A stretch of 64,000 nt of DNA from NCBI GenBank assembly GCA_020847855.1, contig JADLBH010000001.1, positions 1-64,000 on the forward strand, written 5' to 3'. Each line of letters starts with the position of its first letter. Within the stretch, counting starts at the first letter, position 1. Both the position numbers and the translations under genes were made by a program. This stretch comes from Fimbriimonadaceae bacterium. GTDB taxonomy: Bacteria > Armatimonadota > Fimbriimonadia > Fimbriimonadales > Fimbriimonadaceae. This document shows positions 53,001 through 60,021 of the stretch, piece by piece. The notes below the pieces were generated by a model. It did no database searches. It saw only the letters and a program-made list of their open reading frames with translations, and was not told the origin of the DNA.

Positions 53001-53272
53001 ATCGCGGCGCCGACCTCCTGCATCTTCTCGTCGCCAGTCGTCGCCTTCATGACCCCGGACTGGAGGATCCAGCCCGCTAGGATCGCGATCGCGCCGAACG
53101 CGAGCGAGGCGTACAGGTACATCTTGTCAGCCTGGGTGAAAACGAGCTTGATGTTCGCCTCTGCGCTCGAAGCGAACGCAGAAGCGGCCAAAAGGAACGT
53201 TGCGAGCACGGCAATCGCGCCCTTCCAGCGCGCGGTGCCGATCGTGGGGAACTTCGAAGTCATAGGTGCCAT
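50015..53272 (-). CDS. hppA: Membrane-bound proton-pumping pyrophosphatase with a large inserted domain
   Basis: Couples pyrophosphate hydrolysis to ion pumping across the inner membrane. Substrate-binding motifs are intact: [65 protein letters not shown] and [20 protein letters not shown]. K784 in AGNTTKA is the residue that marks potassium-independent (proton) enzymes; potassium-dependent ones have Ala there. The protein has 1085 residues against about 670-770 normally. The excess is a soluble insert at about residues 370-633 between two membrane helices, rich in Pro/Thr/Gln ([18 protein letters not shown]). The last 40 residues are an Ala/Glu/Pro tail. ATG 53272 or 53263. Confidence 0.94.
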   Translation of the reverse strand: [1085 protein letters not shown]

Positions 53273-53370
53273 CCGGTGCGACGACCTGTCACGAAGACAG
53301 ACGGGCCCGACCATGCTGGGCCGCGTGCGAGGATACCCAAGGAGCGAAGGGCCCGAGTCTGGGACTGAGG

Positions 53371-54093
53371 CTAACCGACCGTGTGCTGGGTCGAGGCGCT
53401 GCCTCCGTGCATCTCGATCTGCGCCTTCATCATCTCCGCCTTTCGCTTGGGCACGCCGGTGAGCAAAGTCACGGGAAGCTCGTCGAACATGGTTCTGACC
53501 TGATCCCGATTGAGCGCAAGAGCGTGTTGCAGGGCACCGACAAGCTCCTCGTTCTTCGCCTCTCCACCGGTCAAGACGAGGTCGTACGGGCTGTCGTCAT
53601 CGTGGACGGTGTACTGCTCGAAGGTCTTTTTGGCGTGGGGCGCACCTTCCGCGGTGGCGATAGGCACGACCCGGTTGCAGCTCTCGCAGATGAGGCCCGT
53701 GCTTTTCTCACTGTAAAAGTTGAGATGATTACAGTAGCCGCACCGCACTTGCCAAACCTGAAGGATTCGTCCGTCAAGGATCGGCACCATGCGCTGGCAG
53801 CCCTCGCACCGCACGTCCTCCATCGCCTTCGTGGTGAAGCCGTTCTTGTGATGGCAGAAGGGACAGTCCACGGGGAAGGAGGGAACTTGCCTCGCCTTGA
53901 CGAACTGCGCGACCCCATAGACGATCGCGGCCAGGGCCATGGCACTGAGCAGGTAGCCCAAGACCATGAGGACGCTTTGATAGACGATCATCGGTACTGC
54001 GATCAGCAGCACCACCACGCCAGGGATGATCGCAAAGAGGGCTCGCTGTGCGAACTTCTCCTTCAGACTGGTGCTTCGTTCAGGCTGTGACAT
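53371..54093 (-). CDS. Membrane protein with two zinc ribbons and an L7/L12-like C-terminal domain
   Basis: The protein has 240 residues. Two membrane helices (about 20-40 and 43-65) are followed by CxxC pairs CPFC, CEGC, CGYC and CESC, which form two zinc ribbons (about 75-145). The last 70 residues (YDLVLTGGEAKNEELVGALQ, ALNRDQVRTMFDELPVTLLT, KRKAEMMKAQIEMHGGSA) follow the helix/strand pattern of the ribosomal L7/L12 C-terminal domain; this likeness is inferred by eye. A TACAAT -10 box lies in the loop of the hairpin just upstream. Function unknown. Confidence 0.75.
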   Translation of the reverse strand: MSQPERSTSLKEKFAQRALFAIIPGVVVLLIAVPMIVYQSVLMVLGYLLSAMALAAIVYGVAQFVKARQVPSFPVDCPFCHHKNGFTTKAMEDVRCEGCQRMVPILDGRILQVWQVRCGYCNHLNFYSEKSTGLICESCNRVVPIATAEGAPHAKKTFEQYTVHDDDSPYDLVLTGGEAKNEELVGALQHALALNRDQVRTMFDELPVTLLTGVPKRKAEMMKAQIEMHGGSASTQHTVG

Positions 54094-54096
54094 ACG

Positions 54097-54131
54097 CGGA
54101 ACCCGTCCCTATTGTAGAAGGACGGGTTCCG
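54097..54131 (-). terminator. Perfect 12-bp hairpin with a promoter box in its loop
   Basis: CGGAACCCGTCC pairs with GGACGGGTTCCG across an 11-base loop. It follows the stop of the prepilin-like gene by 24 bases on the minus strand. The loop contains TACAAT (plus-strand ATTGTA, 54111-54116), 17 bases before ATG 54093 of the next gene. Confidence 0.65.
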
Positions 54132-54155
54132 AAGCGGTATGGGAGCGGCTCAGGC

Positions 54156-54971
54156 TTAGCGGAACCGCCAGATCACGGCGCCGAACGCATTGAGGGCGTT
54201 GGCGGAGTAGACCTTGACGTGGGAGTCGCCGAAGATGATCGGCGTTCGCCCGTCGCCCTTCAGGTTCGCACCATATCGGGCGTAGATGGGCTTGAGCTGG
54301 CCTGGGCTGAGCGAGGGCGAGTTCGGGTACCGCGGATCGTTGGGATCAATGGTGAGGTCGCGGTCGCTGATCATGGGCAGCCCCTTGTAGTAGTCGCCGT
54401 CCGGGGAGTTCAGGCCGTTGTACGGGTTGAAGACGTAGCCTCTGTGCTTCGAGGTCGTGTCTCCCTCCGGGCCGTTCGGGGTGACCGCGAAGAGGCCAGT
54501 CCGGGCAACTTCCTGCATCTCGCTGGCGTTGGCTGCGCTCGTGAAGCCCTCGGTGCCGGGAGGCGCGTTGCCCGGAATGGCGGTGCTGTTCGGGTCAACC
54601 CCAGTGGCATCGTTGTAGCCGATGCTTTGCACCCGGCGGGTGGCCCAGTTCTCGGCGTAGCCCGCGTTGGAGCCGTTGGCGATGAAGATCTGCTTGTTCT
54701 TTACGTAGGGCTGGAGCCTCTCGGTCCAGATCGTCGGGTTGAACGCGCCCGCCGGGTCTCGCATCGAGGCCGGCACGAGGTAGTCGTCGTGATCGCTCCC
54801 ATACATGGCGACCGCCATAGAGAGCTGTCGCATGTTCGAGAGGGTGGCCGTGAGCTTGGCTTGCTCCTTGGCAGCGGCGAAGACGGGGAAGAGGATCGCC
54901 GCGAGGATCGCGATGATCGCGATGACGACGAGAAGTTCGATAAGCGTGAAGCCACGGAAGCGAAGTTTCAT
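54156..54971 (-). CDS. Type II secretion/prepilin-like protein (DUF1559-type)
   Basis: The protein has 271 residues. The class III leader MKLRFRG is followed by FTLIELLVVIAIIAILAAIL; cleavage by prepilin peptidase before F8 would leave a methylatable Phe and the conserved Glu at position 5 of the mature protein. The rest (LSNMRQLSMAVAMYGSDHDD, then the C-terminal IIFGDSHVKVY) is the DUF1559/H-X9-DG pseudopilin body seen in multi-copy in Planctomycetes and Armatimonadota. ATG 54971 is chosen because it opens the leader. TACAAT lies about 28 bases upstream. No pilus machinery is nearby. Confidence 0.9.
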   Translation of the reverse strand: MKLRFRGFTLIELLVVIAIIAILAAILFPVFAAAKEQAKLTATLSNMRQLSMAVAMYGSDHDDYLVPASMRDPAGAFNPTIWTERLQPYVKNKQIFIANGSNAGYAENWATRRVQSIGYNDATGVDPNSTAIPGNAPPGTEGFTSAANASEMQEVARTGLFAVTPNGPEGDTTSKHRGYVFNPYNGLNSPDGDYYKGLPMISDRDLTIDPNDPRYPNSPSLSPGQLKPIYARYGANLKGDGRTPIIFGDSHVKVYSANALNAFGAVIWRFR

Positions 54972-55042
54972 GATCGTAATCTCAAGAGAGGGAAGAGGAT
55001 TGTACTCTAAGGAACGCATTTCGCGTGCCAATCGTTCGCGGC

Positions 55043-55801
55043 TTATTCGTTCTCGGTCGGGAGCGAGTACGAATCGTTCGGTATGTTGATCGGCGGCCGC
55101 GAAGGATCGAGGGCGGGCACGATGAGGGCCTCGTTGCCTTGCTGGACCACGACCGTGAAGCCGAAGTTCTGGCCGAGGTCGTCGAGGACCTGCTTGGCGG
55201 AGAGCCCGGAGTAGTGCGCCTCGATCTCCTTGTCCTCGAAGAGCGGGGCGATCGTGAGACGGAGGCCGGCTTGGGTCGCGATGGATTGGATCGCCTGGCT
55301 CAGCATCGTGCCGTTGGAGTCGAGCTCGACCGTCTTCTCGAAGGCGGAGACCGGCGTGTTGGGAGGCGGGGCTTGCGTCGAGGGCGGCTCACCAGACCCT
55401 GCTTGCGGCTGGTTCGGCACTTCGCGAGGGCCCCAAGGTCGCACCGTGGGTTGGTAATCGCTCGCACCCGGAGACTGCTCTGAACTGGGCGTGGGGTTCG
55501 CGCGCGGTGCAGGCCGGGAGACGAACATCACGGTGGCGAAGACGAGTGACGCACCGAGCAGGCCCACGACCGCGACCGCCGACCGCGGCCAGCCTCGTGC
55601 CGATGGGGTCGGCGGAAGCTCGAACCTCGGAGTAGGCGAGTTGGGTCGGGCCAGCCGCATCTGGCGGACGAGGGACATGCGCTTATGAAGCTCGGGCACG
55701 AAGTCAGGATATCGGGTCTCGAACTCGCGCACCGCGTCGAGGTCGCCCTCCTCGGCAATCTGCCAAATGAGGTCGTGCACCATGGGCGGGATGGGGTTCA
55801 C
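55043..55801 (-). CDS. Anti-sigma-like membrane protein with a periplasmic STN domain
   Basis: The protein has 252 residues. A cytoplasmic helical part (1-70: LIWQIAEEGDLDAVREFETR, YPDFVPELHKRMSLVRQMRL) is followed by one membrane helix (RSAVAVVGLLGASLVFATVM), a Pro/Ser-rich linker, and a C-terminal STN/secretin-N0 domain (about 160-235: GTMLSQAIQSIATQAGLRLT, LSAKQVLDDLGQNFGFTVVV). GTG 55801 overlaps the sigma factor stop (GTGA), as expected for a sigma/anti-sigma pair. The signal is probably extracytoplasmic. Confidence 0.8.
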   Translation of the reverse strand: MNPIPPMVHDLIWQIAEEGDLDAVREFETRYPDFVPELHKRMSLVRQMRLARPNSPTPRFELPPTPSARGWPRSAVAVVGLLGASLVFATVMFVSRPAPRANPTPSSEQSPGASDYQPTVRPWGPREVPNQPQAGSGEPPSTQAPPPNTPVSAFEKTVELDSNGTMLSQAIQSIATQAGLRLTIAPLFEDKEIEAHYSGLSAKQVLDDLGQNFGFTVVVQQGNEALIVPALDPSRPPINIPNDSYSLPTENE

Positions 55802-56340
55802 GTGACCTCCTCATAGGCGGCGCGAAACCGCTCTCGCGCCCGGAACAGCCTGACCTTGGCAGCGTTGGGGCTGCAATCCAGAGCGTCCGCCATCTCGTTG
55901 ATCGAGAGGTCGTCCCAGTAGAACAAGGAGAGCACGGCTCGGTCGCTGGGTGAGAGCAGTACCATCGCGGCCTCGATCGCCGGGTCAGCGTGCTCGTCGT
56001 TGGTTTGAACGGGAAGCCCCGTCTCCGGGGTTTGGTCGAGCGGAACTAGGCGCCGACGGAAGCCGAGCTTTCGCGAGTGCTGGATCGAGCGGTTCACGGC
56101 GACCCGGTAAAGCCATGTGCTGAAGCGAGAACGACGGTCGAAGCGCTTGAGGTTCTTCAGGACGGCCGTAAAGATTTCTTGGGCAGCGTCCGCGGCCTCG
56201 TCGGCGTCCAGCAGGACGCCACGCGCGATCGCATAGACCCGATCGTAGTGTCGCGCGAAGAGCGATTCGAACGCTTCCTTGTCCCCCAAGATCGCCCGTT
56301 CGATCAGGATGAGGTCAGGATCGCTCGTTGCGCCGGCCAT
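55798..56340 (-). CDS. ECF-type RNA polymerase sigma factor
   Basis: The protein has 180 residues. Region 2 (FESLFARHYDRVYAIARGVL, then DAAQEIFTAVLKNLKRFDRR and STWLYRVAVNRSIQHSR) recognises the -10 and melts DNA; region 4 (LSPSDRAVLSLFYWDDLSIN, ALDCSPNAAKVRLFRARERF) recognises the -35. There is no long C-terminal extension. ATG 56340 is chosen; upstream codons add nothing. It is coupled to the STN-domain anti-sigma-like gene and followed by the prepilin-like gene. Confidence 0.93.
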   Translation of the reverse strand: MAGATSDPDLILIERAILGDKEAFESLFARHYDRVYAIARGVLLDADEAADAAQEIFTAVLKNLKRFDRRSRFSTWLYRVAVNRSIQHSRKLGFRRRLVPLDQTPETGLPVQTNDEHADPAIEAAMVLLSPSDRAVLSLFYWDDLSINEMADALDCSPNAAKVRLFRARERFRAAYEEVT

Positions 56341-56398
56341 ATGAGTCCAACCTTGGCTGACCAACTCGCTAGGTTTGACGAGGGCAACCGGCCCCTGG

Positions 56399-57724
56399 TT
56401 ACAGGGAACCAGCGGCGGCCTGGGTTCGCAACGGAAAGCCTTGAACCAAGGTCTGCCAAGCTACCACATCCAAGATCGTGAAGAGCACGAGCGCACAAGC
56501 AAGCGCGAAGAGAGGCCTGCGGACGACCCGGCACATGCCCTCCGCCCACAACCAGGCGATCGCGGCAACGGCGGGGTACACGTACCGGCCCTGCCCCTGG
56601 AAATAGGTCATGTTGAAGAGGACGAAGAACCCCATCACGAGCCCGAGAAGCAGCAGGGAGAGGTAGGTGGCAGGGCGACTGATCCGAGGAGACTCGGCCG
56701 GAGGCGGGAAGAAACAACCCAGGAACGGGACCGCGAGGATCGCCAAGATGCGGACATAGAACTCCGAGGACTGGGCGTAGCCCTTCGTCTCGAGCATGAA
56801 AAGATCGAGATAGCCGAACGCCCCGACGACGCTACGGAGCGTCCACCATCCCACCATCTGCGCCCAATAGCCGACTGGCCCCACCGATTCGATGAAGGTG
56901 GACGCGGCAGGAGAGCCCACGAACGCCTCGCGGAACGCCTTTTGTGCGAGCGGGTCGCCATAGAGCACCGTGTTTCGAACCCACCAAGGCATGGCGATCA
57001 CGAGGGCGATGCCTAAGGCAAGGGCCAGGTACCTCCCTGGCCGCTGGCCCTTGGTGGTGAGGAGCCATCCCGCCACGAGGCAGGGCAGGAGCGCGATCGC
57101 CGTTGTCTTGGTCACGAACGCCAACCCCGCCACTGTGCCCAAGGCGATCGTGCCGCGAAGCGACCACCCGTCCCGCGACAACCGAACGAGGAGCGCGAGG
57201 CTCCAAGAAACCAGGCAATAGAGCAAGGGGTCGTTGCTCACGGCCGCGTGTAGGGCGACGACCATGGGAATGAGCATCACGGAGCCTGCAACGGCGGCAG
57301 CGATCGGGCCCATCCCCGCCCAACGTGCGCCGAGATAGATCGCAGCCAGGGTCGCGAGGCCGATGAGGATGTTGAGCGATCGTAGCCGGAGCCCATCAGA
57401 GGGGGATTCCAGGTCGGCCCCTGCCAGCTTCGTCCAAGCCGCGAGGAGAAAGTAGTAGGTCGGAGGCTGGTGCGCTTGGTAACCCTCGAAGTCGCCGACC
57501 TTGAGCACGGGGATTCCCTGCCCCGACATGAGGTGGGCGGCATAGTTCGCATGCTGGCGCTCGTCCGGTGCCCCCACGTCCGGGATTCTCATGGGCTCCC
57601 CGGTCTGCGGGTCTCGTTGGCCGAAGAGGACGCCCGCGGTTCGATAGGGTGTCACAGAGGCGAATACGCCGCACCACACGACGAAGAGGACAGCGATCGC
57701 GAGGATCCATCCGTGTTCCCGCAT
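56399..57724 (-). CDS. Polytopic membrane protein, glycosyltransferase 39/DUF2142-like
   Basis: The protein has 441 residues with about ten helices. The N-terminal periplasmic motif PDERQHANYAAHLMSGQGIP recalls the acidic DE motif of GT-C mannosyltransferases and DUF2142 proteins, which use polyprenyl-phosphate sugars. The Q-A-H-Q-P-P-T-Y-Y-F string after it is also seen in DUF2142-type proteins. TAAACT lies seven bases before ATG 57724. The substrate is unknown. Confidence 0.75.
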   Translation of the reverse strand: MREHGWILAIAVLFVVWCGVFASVTPYRTAGVLFGQRDPQTGEPMRIPDVGAPDERQHANYAAHLMSGQGIPVLKVGDFEGYQAHQPPTYYFLLAAWTKLAGADLESPSDGLRLRSLNILIGLATLAAIYLGARWAGMGPIAAAVAGSVMLIPMVVALHAAVSNDPLLYCLVSWSLALLVRLSRDGWSLRGTIALGTVAGLAFVTKTTAIALLPCLVAGWLLTTKGQRPGRYLALALGIALVIAMPWWVRNTVLYGDPLAQKAFREAFVGSPAASTFIESVGPVGYWAQMVGWWTLRSVVGAFGYLDLFMLETKGYAQSSEFYVRILAILAVPFLGCFFPPPAESPRISRPATYLSLLLLGLVMGFFVLFNMTYFQGQGRYVYPAVAAIAWLWAEGMCRVVRRPLFALACALVLFTILDVVAWQTLVQGFPLRTQAAAGSL

Positions 57725-57731
57725 CGGTCAA

Positions 57732-57737
57732 AGTTTA
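57732..57737 (-). promoter_or_regulatory. -10 box (TAAACT) for the DUF2142-like gene
   Basis: It lies seven bases before ATG 57724. Confidence 0.4.
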
Positions 57738-57785
57738 GCCCGGCCCAAGTTCGGGTATCATCAAGGTTGGAGTCGGAGCAAAACG

Positions 57786-58757
57786 ATGAACACGATCCTG
57801 CTTGCGTCCTTGCTCGCCCTGGCACCCTCGGGCGACGTGTCCCCCATGCTGAGAGAGCACGCGGAAGCCATCGCCGCCGCGCCGGGCCTATCGGTCCAAT
57901 ACAAGGTCACCACGGTCGGTGGGACCAGCGTCGAGTACAGCGTCAAGCTTGCCAAGCCCAACCTGGCACGGATCGAGTCCCCAGGAAAGGTCTGGACCGC
58001 GGACGGTCAGAACGTGACCGTCTATGACAAGGGCTCGAACTCCTACACCGTCGAACCTCAGGACGACACCAACCTGATGGACGTTTTCGACGTGCCGATG
58101 GCCGGGGTTTGGGCGACGTTCTTCGATGCGAAGGGAATCGAGCACCTCGCTTCGAGCAAGGATCTCGGTTCGAAGAAGCTTCGAGGCAAGACGTTCAACG
58201 CGGTGAGCATCGTCGCCGACAACGAAGGCACCATGAGCGCGAACGTCTACCTGGATCCAAGCGACAAGATGCCTCGCATTATCGAGCAAACCAAGAAAAG
58301 CAGTGCCTCGACAACGACCCAGATCATGGACGTAAGCCAGATCTCGTTGGAGACGGTTGCGGCCGCTGCGTTCGCCTTCGCTCCGCCTGCCGGTGCGACC
58401 AAGGTGGACGTTATGGCGAGCACGGGCGTCTGGCTGCACGACTTCGAAGAGGCGCAGAAGCTCGCCAACGCCACGGGCAAGAAGATCATGGTGGACTTCA
58501 TGGCCTCATGGTGTGGCCCCTGCAAGATGATGGATGCCGAGGTCTTCCAGTCCGAGCGGTTCAAGAAGGAGGCAAAGGACTTCGTGCTGTGCAAGATTGA
58601 CGTGGACGAGCAGAAGGGCCTCGCCCAGCGCTACAACATCGAGGCCATGCCGACGGTGAAGTTCATCCGAGGCGACGGCTCGGTCGCGCACGAGTTCGTC
58701 GGTTATGGCGGGCCCGAAGGCGTGTACAAGGAGATGGCGATCGCCCGCTCCAAGTAG
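57786..58757 (+). CDS. Exported LolA-like / thioredoxin fusion protein
   Basis: The protein has 323 residues. A short signal peptide (1-14) is followed by a LolA/DUF2092-like beta half (about 20-200: SVQYKVTTVGGTSVEYSVKL, NVYLDPSDKMPRIIEQTKKS) and a C-terminal thioredoxin domain (about 215-320) with the redox site WCGPCKMMD and the cis-proline in AMPTVKFI. Found in the envelope, the thioredoxin part could reduce or isomerise disulfides; the fusion partner may bind a lipid or substrate. ATG 57786 has GGAG nine bases upstream. Confidence 0.8.
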   Translation: MNTILLASLLALAPSGDVSPMLREHAEAIAAAPGLSVQYKVTTVGGTSVEYSVKLAKPNLARIESPGKVWTADGQNVTVYDKGSNSYTVEPQDDTNLMDVFDVPMAGVWATFFDAKGIEHLASSKDLGSKKLRGKTFNAVSIVADNEGTMSANVYLDPSDKMPRIIEQTKKSSASTTTQIMDVSQISLETVAAAAFAFAPPAGATKVDVMASTGVWLHDFEEAQKLANATGKKIMVDFMASWCGPCKMMDAEVFQSERFKKEAKDFVLCKIDVDEQKGLAQRYNIEAMPTVKFIRGDGSVAHEFVGYGGPEGVYKEMAIARSK

Positions 58758-58776
58758 GCTCGCCCACCAGGTCGAA

Positions 58777-58811
58777 CGGCCCTGGGCGCGGCATTCCCGC
58801 GCCTAGGGCCG
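58777..58811 (+). terminator. 15-bp hairpin after the thioredoxin fusion gene
   Basis: CGGCCCTGGGCGCGG pairs with CCGCGCCTAGGGCCG around CATTC, with a single G-U pair. It lies 19 bases after the stop, and no U-tract follows. Confidence 0.7.
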
Positions 58812-58884
58812 TCCTCGTGATGGGCCTGTTGAACTCGTGACAGGTTCCCGACATTGGTAACATTCAGGTTCCCGAGGAGCGATC

Positions 58885-60021
58885 TTGGCCAAAACTGACC
58901 CTGCCCGAACCACCAAAGAACGCCAAAGCAAGGCGGAAAAGGGTGCGGCGGACCCCTTGCCCGCAAGTTTGACAAAATCCGACTATCAAGAGCTGTTGCT
59001 CCAGCTCTACCTCGCGCGGTATTTCGACGTCCGCCTTATCAAGGAGAAGAAGCGCGGAAGGCTCCGCGGCACGCTGTATTCGTCCCACAACCAAGAGGCG
59101 ATCCTCGTGGGCTCGCTCTTCGGCCTGCGCCCGACGGACTGGATCAGCCCGATCCACCGCGACATGCCCGCATTTTTCCTGAAGGACATGCGGGCCGGGT
59201 GGTCGAACCCGAACCGGAGCGGCATGTCCATCGAGGAAGTCTGCGGCCAAGTATGGGGAAAGGTGGGCTCGCCGGGCCGCGCACGGGACAACTGGTCCCA
59301 CATCGGCTCGACCAAGCACAAAATCATCCATTCGACCTCGATGCTCGCGGGCACGATCCCTGCGGCGTGCGGAGTGGTCCTGGCCGACCGGCTCGACGGG
59401 AAGGACTCGGTCGCGCTCACGTTCAACGGCGAAGGGTCAACCGCCCAAGGCGTGTTTCATGAGGCGATCAACTTCGCGTCCGTCCACAAGCTGCCGGTGG
59501 TCACGATCGTCGAGAACAACCAGTGGGCTTTCGGAACCCCGGCCCACTTAGAGTACGCGCTTGAGGACTTTGCGCGGCGGGCGGACGGGTATGGAATCCC
59601 AGGGCTCATCGCCGACGGGCAGGACGTCATTGACGTGTACGAGAAGGTGAGCGAGGCCGTGGCATGGGCACGGTCCGGTAAGGGCCCCAGCATCGTCGAG
59701 TGCAAGTCGTTCCGGGCCTACGGCCATGGCGACCACGACGACGATAGGGCCGCCAAGTACCGCCCCAAGGATGAGGTCAAGGCGGGCAGGTCGCGCGACC
59801 CCATCGGGATCATGAAGGAGAAGATGATCGAACTGGGCTATCTCTCGCAAAAGGAAGCAGAGAAGTACCCGGTGGAGGGCAAGGGCGCGAACGACCTGAC
59901 CGACGAGGACTTCCCCAAGCAGGTCGTCGAATACCTTGCCAAGGGCGTCGAGTTCGCCATCGCCTCCCCGGTGCCGCCACCGGAAGAGGGTGCGATGTGG
60001 GTCTTCAGGGAGGTGGAGTGA
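58885..60021 (+). CDS. 2-oxoacid dehydrogenase E1 component, alpha subunit
   Basis: Thiamine-diphosphate enzyme that decarboxylates pyruvate or a branched-chain 2-oxo acid. The 378-residue protein has the alpha-subunit start (LTKSDYQELLLQLYLARYFD), the SMLAGTIPAACGVVLA helix and the ThDP motif FNGEGSTAQGVFHEAINFAS with NNQ at its end (GEG instead of the usual GDG). TTG 58885 is preceded by GAGGAG at four to five bases. It shares one base with the beta gene (TGATG). E2 and E3 are not adjacent. Pyruvate, branched-chain or acetoin specificity is undecided. Confidence 0.9.
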   Translation: MAKTDPARTTKERQSKAEKGAADPLPASLTKSDYQELLLQLYLARYFDVRLIKEKKRGRLRGTLYSSHNQEAILVGSLFGLRPTDWISPIHRDMPAFFLKDMRAGWSNPNRSGMSIEEVCGQVWGKVGSPGRARDNWSHIGSTKHKIIHSTSMLAGTIPAACGVVLADRLDGKDSVALTFNGEGSTAQGVFHEAINFASVHKLPVVTIVENNQWAFGTPAHLEYALEDFARRADGYGIPGLIADGQDVIDVYEKVSEAVAWARSGKGPSIVECKSFRAYGHGDHDDDRAAKYRPKDEVKAGRSRDPIGIMKEKMIELGYLSQKEAEKYPVEGKGANDLTDEDFPKQVVEYLAKGVEFAIASPVPPPEEGAMWVFREVE

